DNA of 64,000 bases, taken from assembly GCA_026225095.1 (NCBI GenBank), contig JAMFSC010000074.1:1-64000 (forward strand), read 5' to 3'. Positions within the stretch are counted from its first letter, which is position 1. Each line of letters starts with the position of its first letter. Both the position numbers and the translations under genes were made by a program. The stretch comes from a bacterium. GTDB taxonomy: Bacteria; Acidobacteriota; Terriglobia; Terriglobales; Acidobacteriaceae. Shown piece after piece: positions 9,326 to 17,583 of the stretch. The notes under the pieces are model-generated. The model worked only from the letters and a program-made list of their open reading frames with translations, ran no database searches and was not told the origin of the DNA.

Positions 9326-10561
9326 CTACCTCTTAGCCACAGTTGAGCTTTCACCATGAATCTCGACAACAGCAGATTCACCGAGTCGAAAATAGTCCTG
9401 TGCTGGATCTTTGAGGCGGACACGGACCGGAAAGCGTGATGCGAGATGCACCCAATTCAGGGTTCTCTGCACATCCGGAAGGCCAGAGGTCAGCTTGCCG
9501 ATGAGATCTGCGTCTGGAATTACTCCGAAACCTACGCTGTCGACCACGCCTTTCAATCGCTTATCAGGATGTGACAGGACGTAAATGTCTGCGTCCATCC
9601 CGGGCCTGATGTGTTGGAGTTGCGTCTCGCGGAAATTGGCGATGACCCACCATGCGCGCGTGTCGATGAGTGTGAAGACCTGTTCTCCCGCGTGAGCGTA
9701 GGCACCTTGGGAGATTGTGAGATTCGTGACGCGTGCATCAAATGGTGCCAACACTTTGCAGTGTTCCAGGTTGTACAAAGCAGTATCGATCGCTGCTTGT
9801 TTTCCGGAGAGTTGCCCTGAGAGCGGGCGAAGGGTGATGATGCTATTGGACGCCTGCGATACCTGATGTCGTGTCTGCATCAGTGTTGCTTGAGCTTGGG
9901 TGCCTTGCGCTTCCGCCGCGCGAAGCCCTGCCTCGGCGAGGGCAAGCTGCGATCGTGCTTGCTTTGCCGCCTGTGACCGTGTGCTGGCGGTAGTTCTGGC
10001 TTGATCGATCTGATCTGCCGTAACGAACTGCCGTTCGAGCAGAGGTTCGAGGCGGTGAAGGTTATTGGAAGCATAATTGGATTCGGCATCCGCCCTATCG
10101 ACAGAAGCCTTGGCATTGGAAATGTCGGCCTGCGCTTGGTCTACAGACGCAGAGGCTCTGTTTACATTTGCTTCTGAGCTTAATGCCCCGGACTTAGCAA
10201 CATCTACTCCGCTTACAAGTGAAGCAATGGTGCGCCGCTGGTTCTCCATCTGCCCATTCAGAGACGCTAGCTCAGATTCCGCTTGCGCTAGTGAAAAGCG
10301 ATATGGACGATCATCGATCTCAAAAAGAGGCTGCCCTTCCTTTATGAGTTGATTGTCCGCTATTGGCAGTTTCACTATCGGACCATTGACTACAGGAGCG
10401 ATGCCGATGAAGTTCGCAAAAACCTCGGCGTCGTCGGTTCGTGGATTGACGGCAACCTGTCGAAGGACACACGCTCCAGTGACCAGAGAATAAAGAATGA
10501 TCCCGGCGCTGAGACAAAGGCTCGATGTACCGCTTGGTCGGCCAGCAATTTCTTCAGACAT
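9326..10561 (-). CDS. HlyD/MdtN-type periplasmic adaptor subunit
   Basis: A membrane fusion protein of about 411 residues: an N-terminal membrane anchor, a biotinyl-lipoyl-like barrel half (near IAPVVNGPIVKLPI), a long alpha-hairpin rich in Ala/Gln, the second barrel half and a C-terminal beta domain. It would join the FUSC pump to the TolC-like channel. The frame is open further upstream, but the ATG at 10561 (protein MSEEIAG) has an AAAGGAA ribosome site and follows the YtcA-like gene by eleven bases. The longer reading would overlap that gene, so I reject it. Confidence 0.88.
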   Translation of the reverse strand: MSEEIAGRPSGTSSLCLSAGIILYSLVTGACVLRQVAVNPRTDDAEVFANFIGIAPVVNGPIVKLPIADNQLIKEGQPLFEIDDRPYRFSLAQAESELASLNGQMENQRRTIASLVSGVDVAKSGALSSEANVNRASASVDQAQADISNAKASVDRADAESNYASNNLHRLEPLLERQFVTADQIDQARTTASTRSQAAKQARSQLALAEAGLRAAEAQGTQAQATLMQTRHQVSQASNSIITLRPLSGQLSGKQAAIDTALYNLEHCKVLAPFDARVTNLTISQGAYAHAGEQVFTLIDTRAWWVIANFRETQLQHIRPGMDADIYVLSHPDKRLKGVVDSVGFGVIPDADLIGKLTSGLPDVQRTLNWVHLASRFPVRVRLKDPAQDYFRLGESAVVEIHGESSTVAKR

Positions 10562-10572
10562 ATGCGTTCCTT

Positions 10573-10845
10573 TTATGCAAAGAGGGCTAACCAAAGGGTA
10601 AAAGCGATGGAAGCCGCCAGACAGGGATAAACCACAATCGTCCATCGAACTAGATGTTGCCTGCCAAACCTTCCGAGCAAAAAGCTGATGGTAGAGGCCG
10701 CTGCAATTCCGGCGAGGATACATAGGAGCCAGGCAGGAAAGTACGACCCTAAAATGTTGAATGTTGGAGCGCGTGTGCAACCGGCCAACGGAATCGCGAC
10801 AAGTAGGCCGACACTCTGAATCACTGATTTCTTGAAAGATTGCAT
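10573..10845 (-). CDS. YtcA-like small inner-membrane lipoprotein
   Basis: A 90-residue protein with a lipobox-like segment (IPLAGC), the block FNILGSYFPAWLLCILAG and a second helix near the C-terminus. This matches the YtcA family, encoded beside mdtNOP in Escherichia coli. Its function is unknown. It sits between the TolC-like and HlyD-like genes with eleven-base gaps on both sides, so it belongs to the efflux operon. A DUF1656-type protein would be the alternative for the same operon position, but the lipobox and FPAWLLC block favour YtcA. Confidence 0.8.
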   Translation of the reverse strand: MQSFKKSVIQSVGLLVAIPLAGCTRAPTFNILGSYFPAWLLCILAGIAAASTISFLLGRFGRQHLVRWTIVVYPCLAASIAFTLWLALFA

Positions 10846-10856
10846 ATCTGGATCCT

Positions 10857-12299
10857 CTAAGGTGTCTTGTCTCTCGCCTGTGCTTGAATCATGTCTCCGG
10901 TTCGAAAGGCAAGGTCGGCCACTTGGGACAGAAGTCGGGCTCTCGCGAGCACTTCCTGCGATCGTGCTGACGCCAGCGCCTTCTGCGCTGAAACCACATC
11001 TAACTGGCTCCGTAGACCGAGCCCGTAGGACTCACGTGCAGCGTCGTACGATTGCATAGAGGCGGTAAGCAAGGCTGCTGAAGACTGCTGTTGCCGTAGG
11101 GCGGTCTGCATGTCGGTATAGGACGTGAAGACTTCTTGTTCGACGCTGTCGCGGATTGCGTAGAGATCGGCTTCGGCTGCCTTCTTCTCAGCCCTGGCTG
11201 CGGCGATCCGTTCTTCTCTCGCGGCTCCATCGAAGAGCGTCCATTTCATTGACAGGCCAGCCGACCATACCTCACCTTCGCCATAGTGCCCCGGATACAG
11301 ATCCTGTTGGGCATAACCGCGAGTGAGACCGCCCTCTCCTGTAAAGACTATCGAAGGGAAGTATGCAGATTTCGCGTGCTTTAACACACCCTCAGCGGAA
11401 CGGATACGCTCGAAATTGACCAACATGTCTGGCCTCTGCTGAAGGGCTCGCTCGATCTCCTCTGTCACTGAATCGACCACTGAAGTTGGCAGGGGAATAT
11501 CGGCAATAGAAAACACGTGAAATGGCGTTTCGGGCGCAAGGCCCATTGCACTCGCTAACGTCCCTTGCGCAATTGCCTCTGCACCTAAAGTAGCTTGAAG
11601 GTCGTAATCTGCCTGGGCCCGAGCAGCAGCGGCCTCAAGGACATCAGGACGAGTCCCCAACCCCCCCTTTAATCGACTGTTCGCATCTGATTCGATAATC
11701 TCAGCATTTTGGAGGTTGATTACGGCAGCTTCGTGTTGCCCTTTCGCGCTTAGCAATCGAAAGTAGGCAGAGGCGACTTGATAGATGAGCCGTCTATGCG
11801 TGTCGTTGAATTCGAGATCCTTTATTAAAAGGTTTGCCTTCGCCACGTCCAACGTACCTGACCTACCCCCGACATCGAAAATTAAGTATTCAACGTGTAA
11901 GGTTGGGCTCAGAATCGCGATGGTCTGCCGATGTAGATACTCTCCGATGAGCGCCGGTTGCCGGAGACTGGCCGCAGAGACTGATGCAACAATTGTCGGA
12001 TAATATTGCGAGCGCGCTATGCCTAGCTCATTCGCGCGCATTCGTGCTCGTTCCCACGCAGCGCGGGTCTCTGGGTTATGCAGTTCGGCCAAGTCAATCA
12101 GTTCGGAAAGGGTATAAACCGTCTCGGGATCGATAGCCCATCGTGGCTGTCGATCAGCAACTGCTTGCCTCTTGAGGTCGCTCTCTTCACGCGAGTGCCA
12201 TGGTTGGTCCGGGGTAGGCGAAGTTGTCTGCGCGAGAAGAGCCTGAACACAGAGTACGCTCGCCGATAAGAGACAATACCTCGCTATCCGAATGTCCAT
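10857..12299 (-). CDS. TolC/MdtP-type outer-membrane efflux channel
   Basis: A 480-residue protein with an N-terminal signal peptide (cleavage probably near residue 23) and two repeated OEP domains, seen as long Ala/Arg/Glu-rich coiled-coil stretches with NPETRAAWERAR early and a matching segment in the second half. It is the first gene of the efflux operon and would be the exit duct of the pump. A TTCCA-N6-TGGAA element lies 84 bases upstream of its ATG, and an HxlR regulator gene lies 195 bases upstream on the same strand; either could control the operon. Confidence 0.9.
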   Translation of the reverse strand: MDIRIARYCLLSASVLCVQALLAQTTSPTPDQPWHSREESDLKRQAVADRQPRWAIDPETVYTLSELIDLAELHNPETRAAWERARMRANELGIARSQYYPTIVASVSAASLRQPALIGEYLHRQTIAILSPTLHVEYLIFDVGGRSGTLDVAKANLLIKDLEFNDTHRRLIYQVASAYFRLLSAKGQHEAAVINLQNAEIIESDANSRLKGGLGTRPDVLEAAAARAQADYDLQATLGAEAIAQGTLASAMGLAPETPFHVFSIADIPLPTSVVDSVTEEIERALQQRPDMLVNFERIRSAEGVLKHAKSAYFPSIVFTGEGGLTRGYAQQDLYPGHYGEGEVWSAGLSMKWTLFDGAAREERIAAARAEKKAAEADLYAIRDSVEQEVFTSYTDMQTALRQQQSSAALLTASMQSYDAARESYGLGLRSQLDVVSAQKALASARSQEVLARARLLSQVADLAFRTGDMIQAQARDKTP

Positions 12300-12382
12300 G
12301 GTCTCGTTTGATCACCGCTAGATTCCGCAAGGAATCAGTCCTTCATCGAGTTGATTCTAGGAGCAGCTTCATGCAAACTCCA

Positions 12383-12398
12383 TTCCATCTTTCTGGAA
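12383..12398. promoter_or_regulatory. inverted-repeat operator upstream of the efflux operon (copy 3)
   Basis: TTCCATCTTTCTGGAA is a perfect TTCCA-N6-TGGAA repeat, 84 bases upstream of the TolC-like gene start and between it and the HxlR gene. It matches the fdhA copy in 15 of 16 positions. Confidence 0.6.
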
Positions 12399-12494
12399 CT
12401 TGATGCATCCTCCTGACCTCGCGCGAATCACAGCGCAATTAACATCGTTATGTAGCCCTCGAGTCTCGGAGCTATTGCAGATGCACACCTTCGG

Positions 12495-12860
12495 TCATTC
12501 CGCCTCAGTCCGTCGCAATTGGATCTCAACGGAGGCGAGCCCGTCCACAATTATGAATATCTGTTCACTGATCTCTTGGGGTATCTTGTATTCGACATGC
12601 TTCATCTTGGTTGATAGGTCTTCGCGTTCTACAAGGCCGCGATGCTCCAAACGGCGCAGGCTTTCGATCAACATCTTCTTTGTGGCAGTCGGTATGAGAC
12701 GGCGAAGCTCTGCTAATCGAACGGGGCCCTTACGCAGGGCAAGAAGAATACCGACAGTCCACTTTCCGTCCAGCGCCGCGATGACGACATTCGCTCGATG
12801 TTCAGCCTGCCTGTTTATATCAGCCACCATGGCCTCGCGGACGTAGAGACTAGAGCTCAT
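12495..12860 (-). CDS. HxlR family winged-helix transcriptional regulator
   Basis: A 121-residue protein with the HxlR core: GKWTVGILLALRKGPVRLAEL followed by LRRLEHRGLVERE, giving a winged helix at about residues 30-110. The GKW-x-hLhL entry motif is typical. No cysteine is present, so a thiol-switch mechanism like that of some HxlR proteins is unlikely. It lies just upstream of the efflux operon on the same strand and is a good candidate for its regulator. The effector is unknown. Confidence 0.88.
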   Translation of the reverse strand: MSSSLYVREAMVADINRQAEHRANVVIAALDGKWTVGILLALRKGPVRLAELRRLIPTATKKMLIESLRRLEHRGLVEREDLSTKMKHVEYKIPQEISEQIFIIVDGLASVEIQLRRTEAE

Positions 12861-13269
12861 CCCATGCTCAGCCGGATAGCGTCCGTCGAATCCGGCAGAA
12901 CACCCATATAGCAGTGTTTAGTATGTTCCCCTCAGTGCGCGAGCACGTGACTATGCGTTGAAGCGAGAGATGGATACGTCGAGTAGTGCATTTGTACGAC
13001 CATGCCGTTCGCATGTAAACAGGTAACGATATTGCGGATTTTCAAGCCGAACTTAATGTGGAGCTTCCTAAAATTTGCTGCTGCGGTGAGGCGTGCGTGG
13101 GATGCGGTGAGGCGGTCTCGCACGGTTGGCTTTCCATCCTAGAATTAGTTCAATGAAGTCGGAGCTTTCAAGGTAGGACAAGATGTTCTTGAGCACGGTT
13201 CCAACACGTACTACGCTGCCTCCGCATTCGAGAGATCGGATTGGGACGCGATCACATGAATCGTCGCGG
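12861..13269. other. divergent intergenic region between the HxlR and FixJ-like genes
   Basis: This gap of about 400 bases separates two divergent regulator genes and must carry both promoters. I found no copy of the 16-bp repeat and no other convincing motif or small gene. Confidence 0.4.
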
Positions 13270-13995
13270 ATGGCATATATCGTCACCGACAACCAGCGGC
13301 TGGGCATTGATTTCGAGGCAGCCCTCGACACCTGTGACATTGAGGCGCGGTGGTTCAGATCGGCATCAGCATTTCTCGCCTATAAGCAGCCAGAAGCATT
13401 GAGTTGCCTACTGATCGGACAAACGTTATTGGATATGTCTGGATTGGATTTACAACGCGAGCTCGCGAATACCTTCTCTCCCCCAATCATTTTCCTTTCT
13501 GACGACGGCGACATCCCTTCATGCGTGCGCGCAATCAAGGAGGGCGCCCTTGATTGCCTCGCGCTACCCTTGGTTACCTCTCGCCTGATGCAGGCGATGG
13601 AAAACGCATTCAATCGGCATGCATCAGCTCTCACTATTCGGCACGAGAATGAGATCCTCCGGAGTCGCTGGCTCTCTCTCACCTCGAGAGAGGCAGAGGT
13701 GATGCGTTATGTCGTCGACGGCTTCTTGAATAAGCAAACAGCCGGTGAGCTTAGAATCGCCGAGAACACCGTCCAGGTGCATCGAGGTCGGGTCATGAAG
13801 AAAATGCGGGCAGATTCACTAGCGTCACTCGTCTGCATGGCGCTCCGCTTGGCCGAGTGCAACGAGCCTTCGCTCTTGCAAGTTTTTTCTCAGAGGACAG
13901 GCGATGTGGAGGCTCTGCACCATGCGACTAGCGACCTCATCGAGATTCCGAAATCATTGGGCCCGATTGACGCGGGTACCGTCACGTCCGCGTGA
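13270..13995 (+). CDS. orphan FixJ/LuxR-type regulator with a degenerate receiver
   Basis: About 241 residues with an N-terminal receiver-like domain and a C-terminal GerE-type helix-turn-helix (LTSREAEVMRYVVDGFLNKQTAGEL..., then NTVQVHRGRVMKKM). In the FixJ receiver, the acid pair, the phosphoacceptor and the conserved lysine read DD, D (in TDLRMPDMSG) and K (in EKPF). Here they read TD, G (in IGQTLLDMSG) and L (in LALPL). It therefore cannot be phosphorylated in the normal way. No histidine kinase is nearby. The frame is open from 13183, but the ATG at 13270 begins at the usual domain edge. It is a candidate binder of the 16-bp repeat. Confidence 0.85.
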   Translation: MAYIVTDNQRLGIDFEAALDTCDIEARWFRSASAFLAYKQPEALSCLLIGQTLLDMSGLDLQRELANTFSPPIIFLSDDGDIPSCVRAIKEGALDCLALPLVTSRLMQAMENAFNRHASALTIRHENEILRSRWLSLTSREAEVMRYVVDGFLNKQTAGELRIAENTVQVHRGRVMKKMRADSLASLVCMALRLAECNEPSLLQVFSQRTGDVEALHHATSDLIEIPKSLGPIDAGTVTSA

Positions 13996-14146
13996 CGGTG
14001 CCTTGCGTCCCGCTGATCCCCAACACCTCGGGTATCGCCGCCAGGCCGGTATCGATGGCTCTGAGATAAACGAAAACGCGTTCTTAGTGATGCTTTGTGA
14101 AAGTTATGAAGCGCAACGCTGACCGACGTCTCCTCGGCAAACTGGA

Positions 14147-14494
14147 TTAGTTGAGCTGCGACTCCCAGTTGCGAGGGATCTTCCCGGCCGGCCCAGGAAC
14201 GGGCTGTGAAGCTGGATGAGCATGAGGCGGTGTGAGCTGCGCCCCCGGCACCTCCTGCGAGGTTCGATAATTCCAAAACCATTCCTCGTCCGGCTCGAAG
14301 CTAGCGGCGATAGGGTGACCCGATCCCTGAGCATGTTTCGAAGCGTGCTGGCTAGGGGAACTGTCGCAACACCCGATGTGTCCACATTCGGCACAGCGGC
14401 GCAAATGCAACCACCAGCCATCCGTCGCAAGACATTCGACACAGCCTGTACCGCTCGGCTTCGAATCCGGGTTAATACCTTCGCGATTCTTCAT
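14147..14494 (-). CDS. UBP-type zinc finger protein
   Basis: About 115 residues with a UBP-type zinc finger: GCVECLATDGWWLHLRRC, then CAECGHIGCCDSSP, then HASKHAQGSGHPI provide the Cys and His ligands. The C-terminal part is Pro-rich. Such small bacterial UBP proteins are common near stress genes; in eukaryotes the finger binds the ubiquitin C-terminus, but the bacterial role is unknown. I start at the ATG at 14494, which has AGGAAAG upstream; a longer frame starts only with TTG. It lies 50 bases downstream of dps on the same strand and may be co-transcribed. Confidence 0.85.
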   Translation of the reverse strand: MKNREGINPDSKPSGTGCVECLATDGWWLHLRRCAECGHIGCCDSSPSQHASKHAQGSGHPIAASFEPDEEWFWNYRTSQEVPGAQLTPPHAHPASQPVPGPAGKIPRNWESQLN

Positions 14495-14544
14495 GGACTT
14501 TCCTTTCAATTCCCGTCAGCTTGAGACCTCGACTGCATCATGAT

Positions 14545-15066
14545 CTAGCCGCGACTAATTTCATAGAGAAACCAAGAACGCCTCTGGGCTTCGTCGATCC
14601 AGTTTTCGAGGAGGCTTGCCGAAGCGACGTCACCGGCCTCATCACAGAGTGTATGCGCGCTTCGCATATGGAGCACCAGTGCTTTGTTATCCTCCCACAA
14701 CTCGCTGAGCATATCCTGAGGTGTAACGAAGTCTGCATCGTTATCCTCCACTCTCTGGAGACGCGCGATATGGCCGATCGATCGTAAGGTGGCACCGCCG
14801 ACCTTCCGGACACGTTCTGCGATCGAGTCGGTCATGTCGAAAAGCTGATCGCCGTGCTCATCGAGCAGCAAATGATAGTCGCGAAAATGGACGCCGCTCA
14901 TGTGCCAGTGAAAGTTTTTCGTCTTCACATAAAGGGCAAAAGTATCAGCGAGCAGAACGTTGAGGGCTGCTGATATCTCCTTAACGGATTCCGTTGGGAT
15001 ATCAGTTCGCGCGTTGTGATCGCTGAACCTGAGAGCTTCCAAACCCTGCTTCGATTCTTTTGACAT
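14545..15066 (-). CDS. dps: Dps-family ferritin-like DNA protection protein
   Basis: About 173 residues with the Dps ferroxidase signature. H53 (NFHW), H65, D69, D80 and E84 line up with the intersubunit iron ligands H51, H63, D67, D78 and E82 of E. coli Dps. The protein forms 12-mers that store iron and remove peroxide. I choose the ATG at 15066 (MSKESKQG), with AGGAA just upstream; an in-frame TTG at 15111 is less likely. The 320-base divergent region shared with the reductase fusion contains a copy of the 16-bp repeat, 143 bases before this start. Confidence 0.9.
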   Translation of the reverse strand: MSKESKQGLEALRFSDHNARTDIPTESVKEISAALNVLLADTFALYVKTKNFHWHMSGVHFRDYHLLLDEHGDQLFDMTDSIAERVRKVGGATLRSIGHIARLQRVEDNDADFVTPQDMLSELWEDNKALVLHMRSAHTLCDEAGDVASASLLENWIDEAQRRSWFLYEISRG

Positions 15067-15388
15067 GAAATTCCTCATAGTGCTTGGATAGGCGAAAACG
15101 TTAATGTTCAAGACGCCAGGAGGGCGAGGTCCGGGTTGCCGGTTGAATAAGACGTTTACGAGTGAGTACCTACATCCTGTCTGTGCCTCATCGCTCTGTT
15201 GTACTGGGCAATATCAGCTTTCTAACGCTACGAGGTCCGGTTACGATCTTCCATTCCATATTTGTTGAATAACGCCACAGAGAGACTGCACCCCTGCACG
15301 CCTCACGGCATTCAGTGAATACGGAATAGCCCTTAAGGAAGAACGACCCTATCCTCCATATTGACGGGATTCCGACCGGGAGGGTTCA
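15067..15388. other. divergent promoter region between dps and the reductase fusion
   Basis: This 322-base region must hold promoters for both genes. It carries the 16-bp repeat variant at 15254-15269. No small gene is visible. Confidence 0.45.
15254..15269. promoter_or_regulatory. inverted-repeat operator between dps and the reductase fusion (copy 4)
   Basis: TTCCATATTTGTTGAA keeps the left arm TTCCAT and has one mismatch in the right arm (TTGAA for TGGAA). It is 143 bases upstream of dps and 120 bases upstream of the divergent reductase gene. Confidence 0.5.
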
Positions 15389-17026
15389 ATGGCAATTTTT
15401 CAAGGTAAGCCTGAAACAGACGCACACTCACTCTCTGCGGGTGCCTATATGAGGTTGCTGCCGGAACAAATGGCGCGGGCAACGCAATATGGGACTCCTA
15501 GGACCTACAGCTCTTCTACACTGCTCTATCGCCAGGGCGAGCGCGAAGCCGACCTTTACATCGTTATTTCCGGAACGCTAGAGACCTTCTGGAAAGATGC
15601 AGTGGATCGAGATGAGCATTCCATCACACTTGAGCCCGGCGAATTCAGTGGCGAACTGAATCTTCTCAATCAGAGGGAAACAATGGTTGCAGCGCGGGTG
15701 CCTGCCGGAAGTACGCTGCTCAGAGTCCCGAGGGAACGTCTACGTGAATTTCTGACAGCTGAACCTGCAATAGGTGAAGTGATCCTTAAGACCATTTTTC
15801 GACGGCGACAGTGGTTTGTGCAGACCGGCGCAGGCGGCCTGGTCCTGCTTGGGCAAGAAGGGAGTGGAGAAACTGCGAGGCTGGCTCGCTTCTTGGCTGC
15901 AAACTCCTATCCTTTCCGCGTTATCAGTCCCGATCAGTCCTCGGCTGCCCATTCTGTACTGGAGGAGCGAGGAATACATGATGTCGCGCTTCCTGCCGTA
16001 TTTGGTACAAAGTGGATTCTGCAACGTCCGGATCTTCGAACTCTCGCGGACAAGCTAGGCATATCGGAAAACGTTCGCGAGGGCGCCACCTGGGATGTCC
16101 TTGTCGTAGGAGCGGGTCCTGCGGGGCTCGCCACGGCTGTATACACGGCATCAGAGGGTCTGAGGACACTCGTATTGGATAGCTACGCTCCCGGGGGGCA
16201 AGCGGGAACAAGTTCGAGAATCGAGAACTATCTCGGATTCTCAAGCGGGGTTTCCGGAGCCGAACTTGCAAAGCAAGCGCAGGTTCAAGCGGAAAAGTTT
16301 GGAGCGACTGTGGCAGTCTGTCGCACTGTGACGAGTATTGATTGTTCGGAAGAGCCGTTTTCAGTCAACTTGGACCACAATGAGACCATTACAACGCGAT
16401 CGGTGGTTATCGCGACTGGCGCGAACTACAGGAAGCTGGATGTAGAAGGACTCGAACGATTTGAGGGCGCAGGCGTGTATTACTCCGCTACCTCGATCGA
16501 TGTCTCTCCGTGCGCGGGCAGGACTGCAGTGATCGTAGGTGGAGGAAATTCTGCTGGGCAGGCTGCCATGTATATATCCGGCCAAGCCAGTCACGTCCAT
16601 ATGCTGATTCGTGGACCGCGGCTCTCAAGCACCATGTCCGACTATCTAGTGCAGCGGATTCAGGCATCGAAGAAAATTACCCTCCATCCATCTTCAGAGA
16701 TTGTGCTCTTGGAGGGCGATGACCATCTGAGCCATATCACATGGCGTTCTGAAGAGGGGGATTCACGTTTGCCGATCGAACATCTGTACGTCATGATCGG
16801 AGCTGTTCCTTGTACGAAGTGGCTGCGAGATTGCGTAGATCTGGATGCAAGTGGTTTTGTTCGTACTTCCGCAGGCTCCGAAGAGCGTGGGCCATTCGAG
16901 ACGTCGGTCTGCGGAATCTTCGCTGTCGGCGATGTTCGATCTGGTTCTGTTAAGCGGGTGGCGTCGGCCGTCGGCGAGGGGTCGGTGGTAGTTCCCGCGA
17001 TCCATAGGCATTTGGGCAACTTCTAA
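15389..17026 (+). CDS. cyclic-nucleotide-domain/thioredoxin-reductase-like fusion
   Basis: A 545-residue two-part protein. Residues ~20-135 form a CRP-type cyclic-nucleotide-binding domain. After a linker domain, residues ~230-540 form a thioredoxin-reductase-like flavoprotein with an FAD motif (VVGAGPAGLATA), an NADPH motif (VIVGGGNSAGQAA) and the C-terminal FAVGDVRSGSVKRVASAVGEG segment. The redox CxxC of true thioredoxin reductases is missing: the place reads YYSATSIDVSPC. It therefore probably reduces a partner other than thioredoxin, or acts as an NAD(P)H sensor. The ATG has a GGGAGGG ribosome site. It is divergent from dps. Confidence 0.88.
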   Translation: MAIFQGKPETDAHSLSAGAYMRLLPEQMARATQYGTPRTYSSSTLLYRQGEREADLYIVISGTLETFWKDAVDRDEHSITLEPGEFSGELNLLNQRETMVAARVPAGSTLLRVPRERLREFLTAEPAIGEVILKTIFRRRQWFVQTGAGGLVLLGQEGSGETARLARFLAANSYPFRVISPDQSSAAHSVLEERGIHDVALPAVFGTKWILQRPDLRTLADKLGISENVREGATWDVLVVGAGPAGLATAVYTASEGLRTLVLDSYAPGGQAGTSSRIENYLGFSSGVSGAELAKQAQVQAEKFGATVAVCRTVTSIDCSEEPFSVNLDHNETITTRSVVIATGANYRKLDVEGLERFEGAGVYYSATSIDVSPCAGRTAVIVGGGNSAGQAAMYISGQASHVHMLIRGPRLSSTMSDYLVQRIQASKKITLHPSSEIVLLEGDDHLSHITWRSEEGDSRLPIEHLYVMIGAVPCTKWLRDCVDLDASGFVRTSAGSEERGPFETSVCGIFAVGDVRSGSVKRVASAVGEGSVVVPAIHRHLGNF

Positions 17027-17154
17027 GCCTAAAGTCTCATTTGCCTGTTGAGATCGTCGCTGAAGGGTCGGTTAGGTGGACTTGGAGCGCTAGAGCGATC
17101 CCGGCACCCATTGGCTGTGGTTCGTATTCATCAATGAACGCAAAAAGGAAATTT

Positions 17155-17580
17155 ATGCCCCAAACGTATGAGACGATCACGCTCGACGATGCAAAGCGAA
17201 TGCTGTCGGCGGCAGAGGCAAAGGCCACCAGTTTAGGCATAGCCTACGCTATAGCCTTGGTGGACGCCGGTGGCCACCTCGCGGCATTCGTACGGCAAGA
17301 TGGCTCTAAAATTGGTTGCATTGATCTTGCCATTGGGAAGGCAGTCACTGCTCGAATTTTCGACACTTCAACCTCGGAGTTGGCCGCTCTTGCGCAGACG
17401 GGGCAGCCGCTATTTGGCATTCAACAGACAAATGCCGGTAGAGTTGTGATCCTCGGAGGCGGGCTTCCCGTCTTGCGTGCTGGAAAGGTCATCGGAGCAG
17501 TAGGAGCTAGCGCTGGGACGGCCGATCAGGACATCGCCGTTTCGCAAGCCGCAATCGAGGCACTACATGGATCGACCTAA
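17155..17580 (+). CDS. GlcG/HbpS-like (DUF336) protein
   Basis: About 141 residues of the GlcG/HbpS family: ITLDDAKRMLSAAEAKA at the start, ALVDAGGHLAAFVRQDG in the middle and GAVGASAGTADQDIAVSQAA at the end. Family members bind heme or small organic ligands (HbpS) or occur beside glycolate genes; the role here is unknown. The frame is open from 17041, but the ATG at 17155 has AAAAAGGAAA upstream and begins where the family begins. The stop is three bases before moaA, so the two are probably co-transcribed. Confidence 0.85.
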   Translation: MPQTYETITLDDAKRMLSAAEAKATSLGIAYAIALVDAGGHLAAFVRQDGSKIGCIDLAIGKAVTARIFDTSTSELAALAQTGQPLFGIQQTNAGRVVILGGGLPVLRAGKVIGAVGASAGTADQDIAVSQAAIEALHGST

Positions 17581-17583
17581 TGC

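Noticed and set aside
9326-10780. Longer reading of the HlyD-type gene (484 residues)
   Set aside because: The first 73 codons overlap the YtcA-like gene and carry no HlyD features; the ATG at 10561 has a good ribosome site.
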